Assembly (NCBI RefSeq): GCF_000427805.1 | Contig: NZ_KE386588.1 | Span: forward strand, 1 to 46,085 | Length of the DNA stretch: 46,085 bases | Source: Budvicia aquatica DSM 5075 = ATCC 35567 | Lineage (GTDB): Bacteria > Pseudomonadota > Gammaproteobacteria > Enterobacterales > Enterobacteriaceae | Direction: 5' to 3' | In this document: positions 9,466-18,485 of the stretch, piece by piece | Position numbering within the stretch: position 1 is the first letter of the stretch | Layout of the letters: the number at the start of each line of letters is the position of its first letter | Notes under the pieces: generated by a model | Seen by the model: the letters and a program-made list of their open reading frames with translations, nothing else | Told to the model about the DNA's origin: nothing | Databases searched by the model: none | Position numbers and translations under genes: made by a program

Positions 9466-9506
9466 AATATATCAATCACTACCTCCTGCGTAGTGATTGA
9501 TATATT
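9466..9506 (+). terminator. Long inverted repeat, probable bamD terminator
   Basis: A 17-bp perfect stem (arms 9466-9482 and 9490-9506) with a 7-nt loop CTCCTGC. The arm ends in ATATATT rather than a clean U-run. It is probably a terminator or 3'-end stabiliser of bamD mRNA. The ~150 bp from here to 9652 are AT-rich with no gene I can support. Confidence 0.6.
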
Positions 9507-9652
9507 TCGGTATTTTTATTTATCAAGCCTATCTTCTGATTCAACTCCCCGTTATACCGCTAATCCTTATTTACTTTGTCTAGAGAACTGGTTAATTTTA
9601 TTAACACCGCGATCTGCGGCTAAAAATAAAACCAACAACAGCGAGAAACTTA

Positions 9653-10834
9653 ATGGACAGGCGCACCCTATTAAAATCTTCCGGCCTATTGCTCGGCGGT
9701 CTAACATTAGGCAATTTAGCCACTAATGTAGCGAAAGCCAGTGCTGATAATCAGACGGCTGACAAAGCAACAAAATTACTGATTCAACCAACCAAAGAGC
9801 AACCCTTATTGCTCAACTTCAATGAAAATTCACTGGGAATGTCAGCAAAAGCACAACAGGCGGTAATTGATGCCCTGCCTAATGCATTTCGTTATCCTGA
9901 TGCCGCAAGAGAACAGCTGATAGAAAAAATTGCTGAATCTCATAAATTAGAATCTAACCAAATATCATTGGGCAATGGTTCATCAGAGTCAATTCAAGCC
10001 GCCATACAAATGGCCATTTACCGCGCACAAAAAGCCGGTCAGCAAGTTCAGGTCATTGCGCCCGATCCAACCTTTAATTATGCAGAACTGTATGCCAAAG
10101 CCTCGGGCGTACCAACGATTAAGGTCCCTCTGACGGAGAAGCTGGCGTTTGATATCGATACCATGAAAAAAGCCGCAGAGGACTTTCCCGGCTATTCGAT
10201 TGTCTATCTGTGTAACCCAAATAACCCCACCGCAACGATTACGCCAGCAGATTTGATTGAACCATGGATCAAGGCTGCTCCTGAGCGAGTACTGTTTATC
10301 CTCGATGAGGCTTATGCTGAATTTGTCACTGACCCTCGATTCCGTAGCGGAATTGAGTTAGTTGCCAAAGATCACAAGAATGTTATCGTGACCCGTACAT
10401 TCTCAAAAATCTATGCATTGGCCGGATTACGTATCGGTTATGCGCTAGCACATCCCGATATTATTATGCAGATTGAACCCTTTGTTTCTATGGATAATAC
10501 CAATACTGCCGGGGCCGTCGCAGCGTTGGCATCATTAGAAGATAAGACCTTCCTGACCATTAGCCGAACCTCAATTGAGACATCGAGAAAAATTGTCACT
10601 AATGCGCTGGATAAGCTAGGTCTGGCTTATTTACCATCGCAGGCAAACTTTATTTTTCATAAGGTCAGTGGGGATGTTAAAACCTATCAGGACAGAATGA
10701 AGGAATATCACGTATTTGTCGGACGGGAATTTTTGCCAGCTAAAGGATGGAACCGACTGACGTTGGGTACACCTGAAGAGATGACGGCTTTCGTTAGCGT
10801 ACTGACGGAATTTCGAGCTAAAGGCTGGGTTTAG
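9653..10834 (+). CDS. Tat-exported PLP-dependent aminotransferase, HisC-like (fold-type I)
   Basis: A 393-residue protein. The N-terminus MDRRTLLKSSGLLLGGLTLG, followed by Ala-rich sequence to about residue 32, is a twin-arginine signal peptide (RRTLLK; hydrophobic core; ATNVAKASA cleavage region). The rest is a class I/II aminotransferase of the histidinol-phosphate type: LGNGSSESI (cofactor phosphate region), NPNNPTATI, FILDEAYAEF and the PLP lysine K252 in TRTFSKIYALAGLRIGYAL. A PLP enzyme carrying a Tat signal would be folded with cofactor before export to the periplasm. The substrate is unknown. It sits alone between terminators, where E. coli has raiA-pheA-tyrA-aroF. The ribosome site is weak (GCGAGAAA). 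Confidence 0.85.
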   Translation: MDRRTLLKSSGLLLGGLTLGNLATNVAKASADNQTADKATKLLIQPTKEQPLLLNFNENSLGMSAKAQQAVIDALPNAFRYPDAAREQLIEKIAESHKLESNQISLGNGSSESIQAAIQMAIYRAQKAGQQVQVIAPDPTFNYAELYAKASGVPTIKVPLTEKLAFDIDTMKKAAEDFPGYSIVYLCNPNNPTATITPADLIEPWIKAAPERVLFILDEAYAEFVTDPRFRSGIELVAKDHKNVIVTRTFSKIYALAGLRIGYALAHPDIIMQIEPFVSMDNTNTAGAVAALASLEDKTFLTISRTSIETSRKIVTNALDKLGLAYLPSQANFIFHKVSGDVKTYQDRMKEYHVFVGREFLPAKGWNRLTLGTPEEMTAFVSVLTEFRAKGWV

Positions 10835-10862
10835 TGACAGCTATAACCACATTATAGGCCGA

Positions 10863-10895
10863 TAAAAAAAAGGGGTCTGGCAATAGCCAAACCCC
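10863..10895 (-). terminator. Terminator of the rpsP-rimM-trmD-rplS operon
   Basis: Minus-strand hairpin GGGGTTTGGC / GCCAGACCCC (10872-10895, one mismatch) followed by a T-run (10863-10871). This is a classic intrinsic terminator located 28 bp after the rplS stop. Confidence 0.88.
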
Positions 10896-10923
10896 GATAT
10901 AACTAATAGCTTTTGGATGTTGC

Positions 10924-11295
<372 letters not shown>

Positions 11296-11336
11296 CTAGG
11301 TAAACTGAAACTGCGGGAACGATTAACCTTCCCTTA

Positions 11337-12083
11337 TTAGTCTTGCTGCGAGTGTTCCTGTTGGAACTGTTTCAGCAGCATTGCTTGCTCATCAGTCAGA
11401 GCTAGGCTTTTTAGAAGCTCAGGTCTTCTAAGCCAGGTTCGACCCAACGACTGTTTCATGCGCCAGCGGCGAATATGTTCATGGTTTCCCGAAAGCAGAA
11501 CTGCCGGTACTTCCATATCGTCTAACACCTCAGGGCGAGTATAGTGCGGACAGTCCAACAAACCGTCGGCAAACGAATCCTCCTCTGCTGACGACTGATG
11601 CCCCAGAACACCCGGTATAAAACGGGAAACTGAGTCAATCAATGTCATCGCGGGAAGTTCACCACCGCTAAGTACGTAATCGCCGATAGACCATTCTTCA
11701 TCGACTTCGGTTTGGATTACGCGCTCATCCACTCCTTCATACCGGCCACAAATCAAAATTAACTTCTGATTAGCCGCCAGTTCGCAAACGCCTTGTTGAT
11801 CAAGTTTGCGCCCCTGTGGCGAAAGATAAATGACTTTCGCCCCTTCGCCTGCCGCTGTTTTTGCTGCGTGTATGGCATCCCGTAAGGGTTGAACCATCAT
11901 CAACATGCCGGGACCACCGCCGTAAGGCCGATCGTCCACTGTGCGATGCCGATCGTGCGTGAAATCGCGAGGACTCCAGAACTCTACACTCAGCAGGCCA
12001 TTCTTTACTGCTCGGCCGGTTACTCCATAATCAGTAATCGCGCGAAACATTTCGGGGAACAGGCTTATTACACCAATCCACAT
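11337..12083 (-). CDS. trmD: tRNA (guanine37-N1)-methyltransferase TrmD
   Basis: A 248-residue SPOUT (trefoil-knot) methyltransferase that makes m1G37 in tRNAs reading CNN codons and so prevents +1 frameshifts. The SAM-knot motifs [22 protein letters not shown] and [12 protein letters not shown] are intact. The catalytic Asp is D169 in [18 protein letters not shown]. The order rpsP-rimM-trmD-rplS is as in E. coli. Confidence 0.98.
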   Translation of the reverse strand: MWIGVISLFPEMFRAITDYGVTGRAVKNGLLSVEFWSPRDFTHDRHRTVDDRPYGGGPGMLMMVQPLRDAIHAAKTAAGEGAKVIYLSPQGRKLDQQGVCELAANQKLILICGRYEGVDERVIQTEVDEEWSIGDYVLSGGELPAMTLIDSVSRFIPGVLGHQSSAEEDSFADGLLDCPHYTRPEVLDDMEVPAVLLSGNHEHIRRWRMKQSLGRTWLRRPELLKSLALTDEQAMLLKQFQQEHSQQD

Positions 12084-12137
12084 AGTTAACGTTCCATCCG
12101 CTACTACCGTTTGATGCTAAATGCATTAACTACGGAG

Positions 12138-12668
12138 CTAGAAACCAGGATCCCAATCTACCTCAACAAGTTGAGCAGTGAGATCGACTTTCTTGATAAC
12201 TTGTCCATCCAAGAACGGGATTAAACGTTCTTTAGCGCCAAAAGCATCTTTCAGGTTAGCCCTGACCACCAGAACGTCATTTGAACCAGTTTCCATCATG
12301 TCTGTGATTTTACCCAGTTCATAACCTTCGGTTGTTACTACACGGCAGCCCATAAGGTCTTTCCAGTAGTAATCACCGTCTTCCAGTGGAGGCAGTTGCT
12401 CAGAGTCAACGGCAATCTCTCGATTGGTTAACCCGTTAGCAACCTCACGATCGTCAATACCTTTCAGCTTGATAATCAGATCCTGATTGTGGCGTTTCCA
12501 GCCTTCCAGCTCTACAACGCGCCACTCACCAGCCTGCTGGATATACCACGGCTGATAATCAAAAATACTTTCAGACTGCTCAGTGGATGAGAAGACTCTG
12601 AGCCAACCCCGAATACCATATGTAGAGCCCAGTTTCCCGAGTACTATTGGATTTAGTAGTTTGCTCAT
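12138..12668 (-). CDS. rimM: 16S rRNA processing / 30S maturation factor RimM
   Basis: A 176-residue protein with an N-terminal RimM barrel ([21 protein letters not shown]) and a PRC-barrel C-domain ([20 protein letters not shown], ending EVDWDPGF). It aids maturation of the 30S head with S19. I use ATG 12668, which has GGGTGG six bases upstream, rather than the in-frame GTG at 12677, which lies inside that ribosome site. Confidence 0.95.
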   Translation of the reverse strand: MSKLLNPIVLGKLGSTYGIRGWLRVFSSTEQSESIFDYQPWYIQQAGEWRVVELEGWKRHNQDLIIKLKGIDDREVANGLTNREIAVDSEQLPPLEDGDYYWKDLMGCRVVTTEGYELGKITDMMETGSNDVLVVRANLKDAFGAKERLIPFLDGQVIKKVDLTAQLVEVDWDPGF

Positions 12669-12686
12669 TGTTGCCACCCAGACAAA

Positions 12687-12935
12687 TTATGCTGCTTTGT
12701 TCGCGTCTTTGATCAGCGCACAAACGCGATCAGAAACGGTTGCACCCAGACCAGTCCAATGACTAATACGGTCCAGATCTAAACGCAGACGTTCTGCTTG
12801 ACCAGCTGCTAGCGGGTTGAAGAAGCCTACGCGTTCGATGAAGCGACCGTCACGTGCATTACGACTGTCGGTCACAACAACTTGATAAAACGGACGCTTT
12901 TTTGCGCCGCCACGAGCTAAACGAATTGTTACCAT
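12687..12935 (-). CDS. rpsP: 30S ribosomal protein S16
   Basis: An 82-residue S16 ([20 protein letters not shown], then [14 protein letters not shown]). It is the first gene of the rpsP-rimM-trmD-rplS operon, with ribosome site AGAGGA. A stem-loop (12963-12988) and a promoter (13011-13038) lie upstream. Confidence 0.98.
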   Translation of the reverse strand: MVTIRLARGGAKKRPFYQVVVTDSRNARDGRFIERVGFFNPLAAGQAERLRLDLDRISHWTGLGATVSDRVCALIKDANKAA

Positions 12936-12962
12936 AACATCCTCTTTAGTTAATAAAACACA

Positions 12963-12988
12963 CGGACCCCATCGAGGAACGGGGTCCG
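12963..12988 (-). promoter_or_regulatory. Stem-loop in the rpsP leader
   Basis: An 8-bp stem (CGGACCCC/GGGGTCCG) closes a 10-nt loop. On the transcript the loop reads GUUCCUCGAU and is followed by a U-rich stretch (UGUUUUAUU). It lies about 28 nt before the rpsP start. The UCCUC in the loop is complementary to the GAGGA ribosome site, so it could act as an attenuator or as a translational control element. This is inference from the sequence only. Confidence 0.55.
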
Positions 12989-13010
12989 GTGCAATATAAA
13001 AAGCCCGAAA

Positions 13011-13038
13011 AGTTTACTCATTCTGGCGCAAAAAGCAA
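13011..13038 (-). promoter_or_regulatory. Probable sigma-70 promoter of the rpsP operon
   Basis: Minus-strand -35 TTGCTT (13033-13038), a 16-bp spacer and -10 TAAACT (13011-13016), with a start near 13004 and a ~70-nt leader holding the stem-loop. The hexamers are only moderate matches. I see no gene in the ~280 bp between rpsP and the amidohydrolase stop at 13219. Confidence 0.5.
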
Positions 13039-13218
13039 CTTAAAGCGCCTGATATTAGTGATTCTGCTTTAAAAGAAAGCCTGAATTTAACCGGCATTGC
13101 TGATAATTCAACAAACTGACTCTAAAATTCAATCGCCAATATAGGAGTATCTCATCTATTGAGCTTTAAACTTAGTAATAAATTAAATTAAAAGCCTAAA
13201 CCTAATAATCATGGCTAA

Positions 13219-14634
13219 TTATCGGGTCTGACTCATCGCCAGTGGCTTTTGTGACGGATCCGCCAGATAGGTTTTAATACCACGCCGTTTTAACGCATCT
13301 TCACCCTGTGAAGTACAGATTATTGTGGTGCCACTGCCACATACCAAGCCCTTAAACATCACAATGTTACCACCCACAATCGTGGCTACCGGCGTTCGGC
13401 TTTCAACATCTAATACGGTAATATCCGCATCCATTCCAATCCCTAAACTACCTTTATTCGGTAATCTCAACATGCGGGACGGATTCCAAGATGTTTTAAG
13501 AATAAATTCATTTAGCGTAATAACATCCAAGAAAACTAACCCCAGGCCTTTTTCAACTAACACATTACGCGGAAGACATCCGCCGTCGGTTGAAAGGCAA
13601 TCAACCACAAAGTCACCTTCAGGGCGTTTAGCTTCGGCCAACATAATTCTGGGCAATGGCGGGTTTACCGGAAACATGCCGCCCAACGATGTGCCGTTTT
13701 CACGCCAAATTTTTATTCCCTGCTCGCCGCTGATGCGAACACTCTCACTGCCGCCATTAATGACACAACCGACTTTACCGGCTCGAAATGCACTTTCCAT
13801 TCCGACTTCTGTCGCCTCAAACCCTAGCTTGAGCAAACTATTACATGTCACCTTACTGATAGGAACGCCATCTTTACAGGCAAGGCTGGTTCCATTTAGA
13901 GGGGAAATGTAGGATTCACTATAGATATGAGGATGTTTCAACAATAAATTGATAGCTTCATAAGTTTCTTCCAACTCACTGATCACCGTACCACGACAAT
14001 AACTATTGATATGAGCCAGATGTAAAAAATGCCCGTCAGCCATAGCGATGGCTTCGCGCATCCCCTCTATATTTGAACCATGCTCGGTCGTTCCTGCATG
14101 CCAGGCAACATATCCGCCCTGCCTGGCTATTTCGGCAATCAATAGTCCGGAAGCATCAGGCGTCAGCGGATAGTGTCCGCCGAGTAATTTAACGCCATAA
14201 GCCCCATTCCGCAGGCTGGATTCGACCAGTGAGTGAATTTCTTCCTGAGATGGATTAGAGCAGGTAAAGGTGTAAGGCGGGCTGGCAAACTGTAATATGG
14301 CAACGTTTAGCCCCGCCCCATGTTCAGGAATAGATTTCAGAATATCGTCCAGCGGCCCGGCCATATCCAGCGTGGTACATACGCCCGCTTTAGCAAGCAT
14401 GCTTTGACCGTTATGACTTCCCCAAAACTCACTGACATGGGTATGCGGGTCGATAATTCCCGGAATGGCGGTGTACCCGGATAAGTCAATAAGCTTACGC
14501 CCCTGATGCATCGGAATATCCGCTTCAATAGCCGCAATAAGTCCGTCAGAAATCCCGATATCTGCCACGCCATCAACGCCGTTAATCGGATCTTTAATAT
14601 CAACCTGCTTAATCACTAAATCATAAAGATACAT
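13219..14634 (-). CDS. Amidohydrolase-superfamily metal-dependent hydrolase (cyclic-amidase/deacylase type)
   Basis: A 471-residue TIM-barrel amidohydrolase with a complete metal site: H64-x-H66 (IIDPHTHVSEF), a candidate carbamylated lysine K149 (YGVKLLGG), H179 (WHAGTTEHGS), H205/H208 (FLHLAHINSY) and D350 (CLSTDGG). The beta-sandwich ends are present (ADITVLDVES near residue 420). This layout fits dihydropyrimidinase/dihydroorotase relatives and N-acyl-D-amino-acid deacylases; I cannot choose a substrate. It is divergent from an M20 peptidase across a 265-bp spacer with repeated motifs, so the two may be co-regulated in amide or acyl-amino-acid catabolism. The stop is followed by an ordinary spacer before rpsP. 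Confidence 0.82.
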   Translation of the reverse strand: MYLYDLVIKQVDIKDPINGVDGVADIGISDGLIAAIEADIPMHQGRKLIDLSGYTAIPGIIDPHTHVSEFWGSHNGQSMLAKAGVCTTLDMAGPLDDILKSIPEHGAGLNVAILQFASPPYTFTCSNPSQEEIHSLVESSLRNGAYGVKLLGGHYPLTPDASGLLIAEIARQGGYVAWHAGTTEHGSNIEGMREAIAMADGHFLHLAHINSYCRGTVISELEETYEAINLLLKHPHIYSESYISPLNGTSLACKDGVPISKVTCNSLLKLGFEATEVGMESAFRAGKVGCVINGGSESVRISGEQGIKIWRENGTSLGGMFPVNPPLPRIMLAEAKRPEGDFVVDCLSTDGGCLPRNVLVEKGLGLVFLDVITLNEFILKTSWNPSRMLRLPNKGSLGIGMDADITVLDVESRTPVATIVGGNIVMFKGLVCGSGTTIICTSQGEDALKRRGIKTYLADPSQKPLAMSQTR

Positions 14635-14751
14635 ACTTCGCTCCTTACCATTACCAACTTACCGGCATCAACTTCTGGCTCTTATTTGTCGTTATTTTAA
14701 GGTGTTCGCCGCACACACTAGCCTGAACGCTAAGACTAACAACCCCGGTCA

Positions 14752-14806
14752 AAAAGCAACAATGCAAATAAAATGAAGCCGATGCAAAAGCAACATCAGG
14801 GATGCA
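14752..14806. promoter_or_regulatory. Repeated-motif operator candidate in a divergent promoter region
   Basis: ATGCA occurs at 14762, 14782 and 14802, exactly 20 bp apart (near two helical turns). AAAAGCAACA occurs at 14752-14761 and 14786-14795, 34 bp apart. Together they lie in the 265-bp region between the divergent amidohydrolase and M20 genes. The phasing suggests a regulator bound on one DNA face. No regulator gene adjoins. Confidence 0.35.
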
Positions 14807-14899
14807 TAATTAAATATAAAAAGAGCACCTAAAGCGTTTTATCTTTCCATTACACAGACGCTATACTCAAAAATCCTTTATAAAAACAAGGCAATTATT

Positions 14900-16024
14900 A
14901 TGTCTGCAATCCTTTCTTATCTCACTCAGCATCAGGATGATATTCTGGCCGACCTGGAGTTACTGGCCAAAGCGGAATCACCTTCACATGATAAATCTGC
15001 GGTAGACGCCTGCGGGCAAGTATTACAACAGCTGTTTATCAGGCATTTAGGCGTAAAGGCTGAAGTTTTTCCCCGTAGCGAATATGGCAACCATCTGGCA
15101 TTTGATATAGGCAACGGAACGCGAAAGACAATAATTATGGGCCACTTTGATACCGTATGGGATATTGGCCGGCTCTCTCTTCGCCGTGAAGATGGCAAAC
15201 TTTATGGCCCCGGCGTACTCGATATGAAAGGTGGGCTTATTCAGGCTATCTGGGCAGTAAAAGCCCTTAAAGAGCTGGAGTTACTGGCAGATCATCATAT
15301 TCGTTTCCTGTGTAATGCTGATGAAGAGCTCGGTAGCCCAAGTTCACGCGAATGGATTGAAGCGCAGGCAAAAGATTGCAGACAGGTATTAGTTGCCGAG
15401 CCAACCACTGCCAACAATCATGCGTTAAAGACCGGGCGTAAAGGTACTGGCCGCTTTTATGTGCATATTAAAGGCCGTGCGGCTCATGCAGGAAACAATC
15501 CTGAAGACGGTATTAGCGCGATTCAAGAAATGTCTTATCAGATTCAATATCTCCACTCGCTGAATGCCCCTCAAAACGGTACTACGGTCAACGTTGGCGT
15601 TGCCAGCGGCGGTAATAAAATTAACGTCGTTGCTGAAGAGGCCAATCTAAGCATTGATGTTCGCGTTACCCGTTTAGATGAAGCAGAGAGAATCCATAAG
15701 GCGATTTACGGTTCACAGGCCAAGCTTGCGGGTATTGAATTAACTATCACCGGCGGTATGGTTCGTCCACCAATGGAACGTAATGAAGCTGCTGGTAAAC
15801 TGTTCGGTATCGCTCAGCAGGCTGCCAAGGCGCTAGGATTTGAAGTAGAAGAGGCATCAGTCGGCGGAGGTAGCGACGGTAACTTTACCGCAGCAATGGG
15901 AATCCCAACGCTGGATGGATTAGGCGCTACCGGCGCGGGTCCTCATGCCGAATACGAACATATTATTATTGAAGATCTGCCAAAGCGCTCTGCGCTACTG
16001 GCCGAACTCATTACCCGGCTTTAA
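14900..16024 (+). CDS. M20 family zinc metallopeptidase (carboxypeptidase G2-like)
   Basis: A 374-residue M20 peptidase. The di-zinc site is intact: H82 and catalytic D84 (GHFDTV), bridging D108 (GVLDMKGG), catalytic E142 with ligand E143 (DEELGS), E167 (VAEPTT) and H349 (GPHAEYEH). A lid/dimerisation domain lies between about 180 and 290 (GRAAHAGNNPEDG). The CPG2-like subgroup removes C-terminal Glu or hydrolyses acyl-amino-acid amides; the actual substrate is unknown. There is no signal peptide, so it is cytoplasmic. It is divergently paired with the amidohydrolase. Confidence 0.88.
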   Translation: MSAILSYLTQHQDDILADLELLAKAESPSHDKSAVDACGQVLQQLFIRHLGVKAEVFPRSEYGNHLAFDIGNGTRKTIIMGHFDTVWDIGRLSLRREDGKLYGPGVLDMKGGLIQAIWAVKALKELELLADHHIRFLCNADEELGSPSSREWIEAQAKDCRQVLVAEPTTANNHALKTGRKGTGRFYVHIKGRAAHAGNNPEDGISAIQEMSYQIQYLHSLNAPQNGTTVNVGVASGGNKINVVAEEANLSIDVRVTRLDEAERIHKAIYGSQAKLAGIELTITGGMVRPPMERNEAAGKLFGIAQQAAKALGFEVEEASVGGGSDGNFTAAMGIPTLDGLGATGAGPHAEYEHIIIEDLPKRSALLAELITRL

Positions 16025-16026
16025 TA

Positions 16027-16062
16027 AAAACCCCCTTTAACCTATCAGTTAAAGGGGGTTTT
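16027..16062. terminator. Bidirectional terminator between the M20 gene and ffh
   Basis: A 15-bp perfect stem (AAAACCCCCTTTAAC at 16027-16041 and GTTAAAGGGGGTTTT at 16048-16062) with a 6-nt loop and U-tracts on both strands. It serves two convergent genes. Confidence 0.9.
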
Positions 16063-16084
16063 AATCATCACAAAAAATTAAAAG

Positions 16085-17446
16085 TTAACGGCCCGGGAAT
16101 CCCGGTGGCATCATACCTTTCATGCCGCGCATCATTTTAGCTAAACCGCCCTTCTTCATCTTTTTCATCATGCGTTGCATTTCATCGAACTGCTTAAGCA
16201 GGCGGTTAACATCCTGTACCTGCATACCTGAACCGGCCGCAATCCGACGCTTACGGGAACCTTTGATAATTTCAGGCTTAGCCCGCTCTTTGAAGGTCAT
16301 AGAGTTAATGATTGCCTCCATGCGCACCAGCACCTTGTCATCCATCTGAGATTTAACGTTATCCGGAATCTGACCAGCCCCCGGTAACTTACTCATCATA
16401 CTGGCCATGCCGCCCATATTACGCATTTGTTTTAACTGGTCGAGGAAGTCGGTCAGATCAAAACCATCGCCTTTTTTCAACTTAGTGGCTAGCTTTTCAG
16501 CCTGCTCACGATCGACACGACTTTCAATGTCTTCGATCAGCGAGAGCATATCCCCCATACCGAGAATGCGTGATGCAACACGGTCAGGATGGAAAGGCTC
16601 CAGCGCTTCGGTCTTCTCACCGACGCCCAAAAACTTAATCGGTTTACCGGTAATATGGCGAATAGACAATGCCGCACCGCCGCGGGCATCACCATCCACT
16701 TTAGTCAATACAACACCGGTAAGCGGCAGCGCTTCATTAAAGGCTTTAGCCGTATTAGCCGCGTCCTGACCGGTCATTGCATCAACAACAAACAGCGTTT
16801 CTACCGGGTTAATGGCTGCATGGACCTGTTTAATTTCGTCCATCATCGCTTCATCAACGTGCAAGCGACCTGCGGTATCGACGATCAGAACGTCATAAAA
16901 TTTTAGCTTAGCCTGTTGTAAGGCTTTATTAACGATATCAACCGGTTTTTCCTGAGCGTCTGACGGGAAGAAATCGATAGCGATAGCTTCAGCCAGCGTT
17001 TCTAACTGACGGATCGCCGCTGGGCGATAAACGTCGGCAGAAACAACTAATACCTTTTTCTTTTGCTTTTCTTTTAAGAATTTAGCCAGTTTAGCAACGC
17101 TGGTTGTTTTACCTGCACCTTGCAAACCGGCCATTAAAATTACAGCCGGAGGCTGAGCCGCCAAATTAAGTTCGTTATTCTCTTCACCCATTGCCGCCAC
17201 TAACTCTTGGCGAACAATCTTGACGAACTCTTGCCCCGGCGTCAGGCTTTTATTAACTTCTTGCCCTACCGCACTCTCTTTTACTCGGCTAATAAAGTCG
17301 CGAACAACCGGCAGAGCCACATCAGCTTCAAGTAAAGCCATGCGAACTTCACGCAAAGTATCTTTAATATTGTCTTCAGTCAGCCGCCCACGGCCACTGA
17401 TATTACGCAGCGTGTGCGATAATCGATCGGTTAAGTTTTCAAACAT
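16085..17446 (-). CDS. ffh: Signal recognition particle GTPase Ffh
   Basis: A 453-residue protein, identical in length to E. coli Ffh when the start is ATG 17446 (MFENLTDRLSHTLRNISGRG). An in-frame upstream extension to 17611 has no family counterpart. The NG GTPase domain has G1 GLQGAGKT (107-114), DTAGR and TKVDGDARGG. The Met-rich M domain (about 300-453; MRNMGGMASMM, GMKGMMPPGFPG) binds signal peptides and 4.5S RNA. Ffh targets nascent inner-membrane proteins with FtsY. It is divergent from ypjD, as in E. coli. Confidence 0.97.
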   Translation of the reverse strand: MFENLTDRLSHTLRNISGRGRLTEDNIKDTLREVRMALLEADVALPVVRDFISRVKESAVGQEVNKSLTPGQEFVKIVRQELVAAMGEENNELNLAAQPPAVILMAGLQGAGKTTSVAKLAKFLKEKQKKKVLVVSADVYRPAAIRQLETLAEAIAIDFFPSDAQEKPVDIVNKALQQAKLKFYDVLIVDTAGRLHVDEAMMDEIKQVHAAINPVETLFVVDAMTGQDAANTAKAFNEALPLTGVVLTKVDGDARGGAALSIRHITGKPIKFLGVGEKTEALEPFHPDRVASRILGMGDMLSLIEDIESRVDREQAEKLATKLKKGDGFDLTDFLDQLKQMRNMGGMASMMSKLPGAGQIPDNVKSQMDDKVLVRMEAIINSMTFKERAKPEIIKGSRKRRIAAGSGMQVQDVNRLLKQFDEMQRMMKKMKKGGLAKMMRGMKGMMPPGFPGR

Positions 17447-17622
17447 CGTCTGTCTCATGCTCAACGTTATGATAAACCGCCTAGGCGGCAACAAATTTTC
17501 GCCAGTATAACACGAACAATCCGTAGGTCTGTTATCGATACTTCGTGAGAATTGTTGGAGGGTGGCGTCACTAACGCTATACTGATGATACTTTTTCCAT
17601 GGCCTATGCAAATATCAACATT

Positions 17623-18414
17623 ATGCCTGTTTTCGCCATACTATCATTGATCGCTTATCTAACCAGCCTGGGGCTTGTGATTCCCAGCCTGCTTAGAAAA
17701 AAGAGTGTTCATCGTCGCTGGACGTTGATCTCAGCCGTTTTTGCGCTTATTTTTCATGCCATAACGCTGCAGCAAAGCATTTTTAATGTCGATTATGGAC
17801 AAAATTTAAGTTTGCTCAATATGGCTTCCGTAGCCAGCTTATTGATCAGCGCCATCATGACCTTTGTCGCATCAAAAGATCGCGGATGGGTTCTGCTACC
17901 GATCGTTTACAGCTTCTCTATTATTAATCTGGCTTTAGCCAGCTTTAGCCCGTGGGAATTTATTACCCATCTGGAAGATAGCCCGACACTACTTATCCAT
18001 ATTGTGCTCGCTCTATTCTCCTATGCAACGCTGATTATTGCTGCCTTATATGCGATACAGCTCGCGTGGATCGACTACCAGCTAAAAAATAAAAAAATGT
18101 TTTTTAACAGTGAAATGCCTCCGCTGTTATCCATTGAACGCATCATGTTCCATATTACTCAGGTTGGTCTAATTCTGCTGACGCTGACGCTAATCACCGG
18201 TGTCGTTTATCTGGATAACATCTTTGGCCGGGAAAACATCCACAAAACTACCCTGTCAATTATGGCTTGGGTGGTATATATCATCTTATTATGGGGTCAT
18301 CATCGTAAAGGGTGGCGCGGTCGTAAAGTTGTTTGGTTTAGCCTGGCGGGCGCATTTTTACTGACTCTGGGATATTTTGGCAGTCGGTTGATTCAGGAAA
18401 TTCTAGCCCATTAA
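17623..18414 (+). CDS. ypjD: Inner membrane protein YpjD (CcsA/ResC-like family)
   Basis: 263 residues from ATG 17623 (MPVFAILSLIAY), matching the E. coli start and length. The in-frame ATG 17599 would add eight residues without a better ribosome site. There are about eight hydrophobic segments and a conserved core (FSYATLIIAALYAIQLAWIDYQLKNKK; EMPPLLSIERIMFHITQ). It belongs to the cytochrome c assembly-protein fold family, but a haem role for YpjD is unproven. It is 71 bp upstream of yfjD and probably co-transcribed with it. Confidence 0.92.
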   Translation: MPVFAILSLIAYLTSLGLVIPSLLRKKSVHRRWTLISAVFALIFHAITLQQSIFNVDYGQNLSLLNMASVASLLISAIMTFVASKDRGWVLLPIVYSFSIINLALASFSPWEFITHLEDSPTLLIHIVLALFSYATLIIAALYAIQLAWIDYQLKNKKMFFNSEMPPLLSIERIMFHITQVGLILLTLTLITGVVYLDNIFGRENIHKTTLSIMAWVVYIILLWGHHRKGWRGRKVVWFSLAGAFLLTLGYFGSRLIQEILAH

Positions 18415-18485
18415 GCTAGATTTTTGACAATCAGTCCTTATATTTCACTTAACTGATACCATGAATTAACTGAGGGCATAGATCG

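Noticed and set aside
9493-9726. 77-codon frame between bamD and the aminotransferase
   Set aside because: It begins inside the bamD terminator stem, has no ribosome site, and overlaps the Tat signal region in another frame.
13325-13912. 195-codon plus-strand frame inside the amidohydrolase gene
   Set aside because: It is antisense to a gene with a complete active site and shows no domain; it is a codon-bias shadow.
17447-17611. N-terminal extension of Ffh
   Set aside because: The family start is MFENLTDR at 17446; the extension has no family match and overlaps the promoter region.
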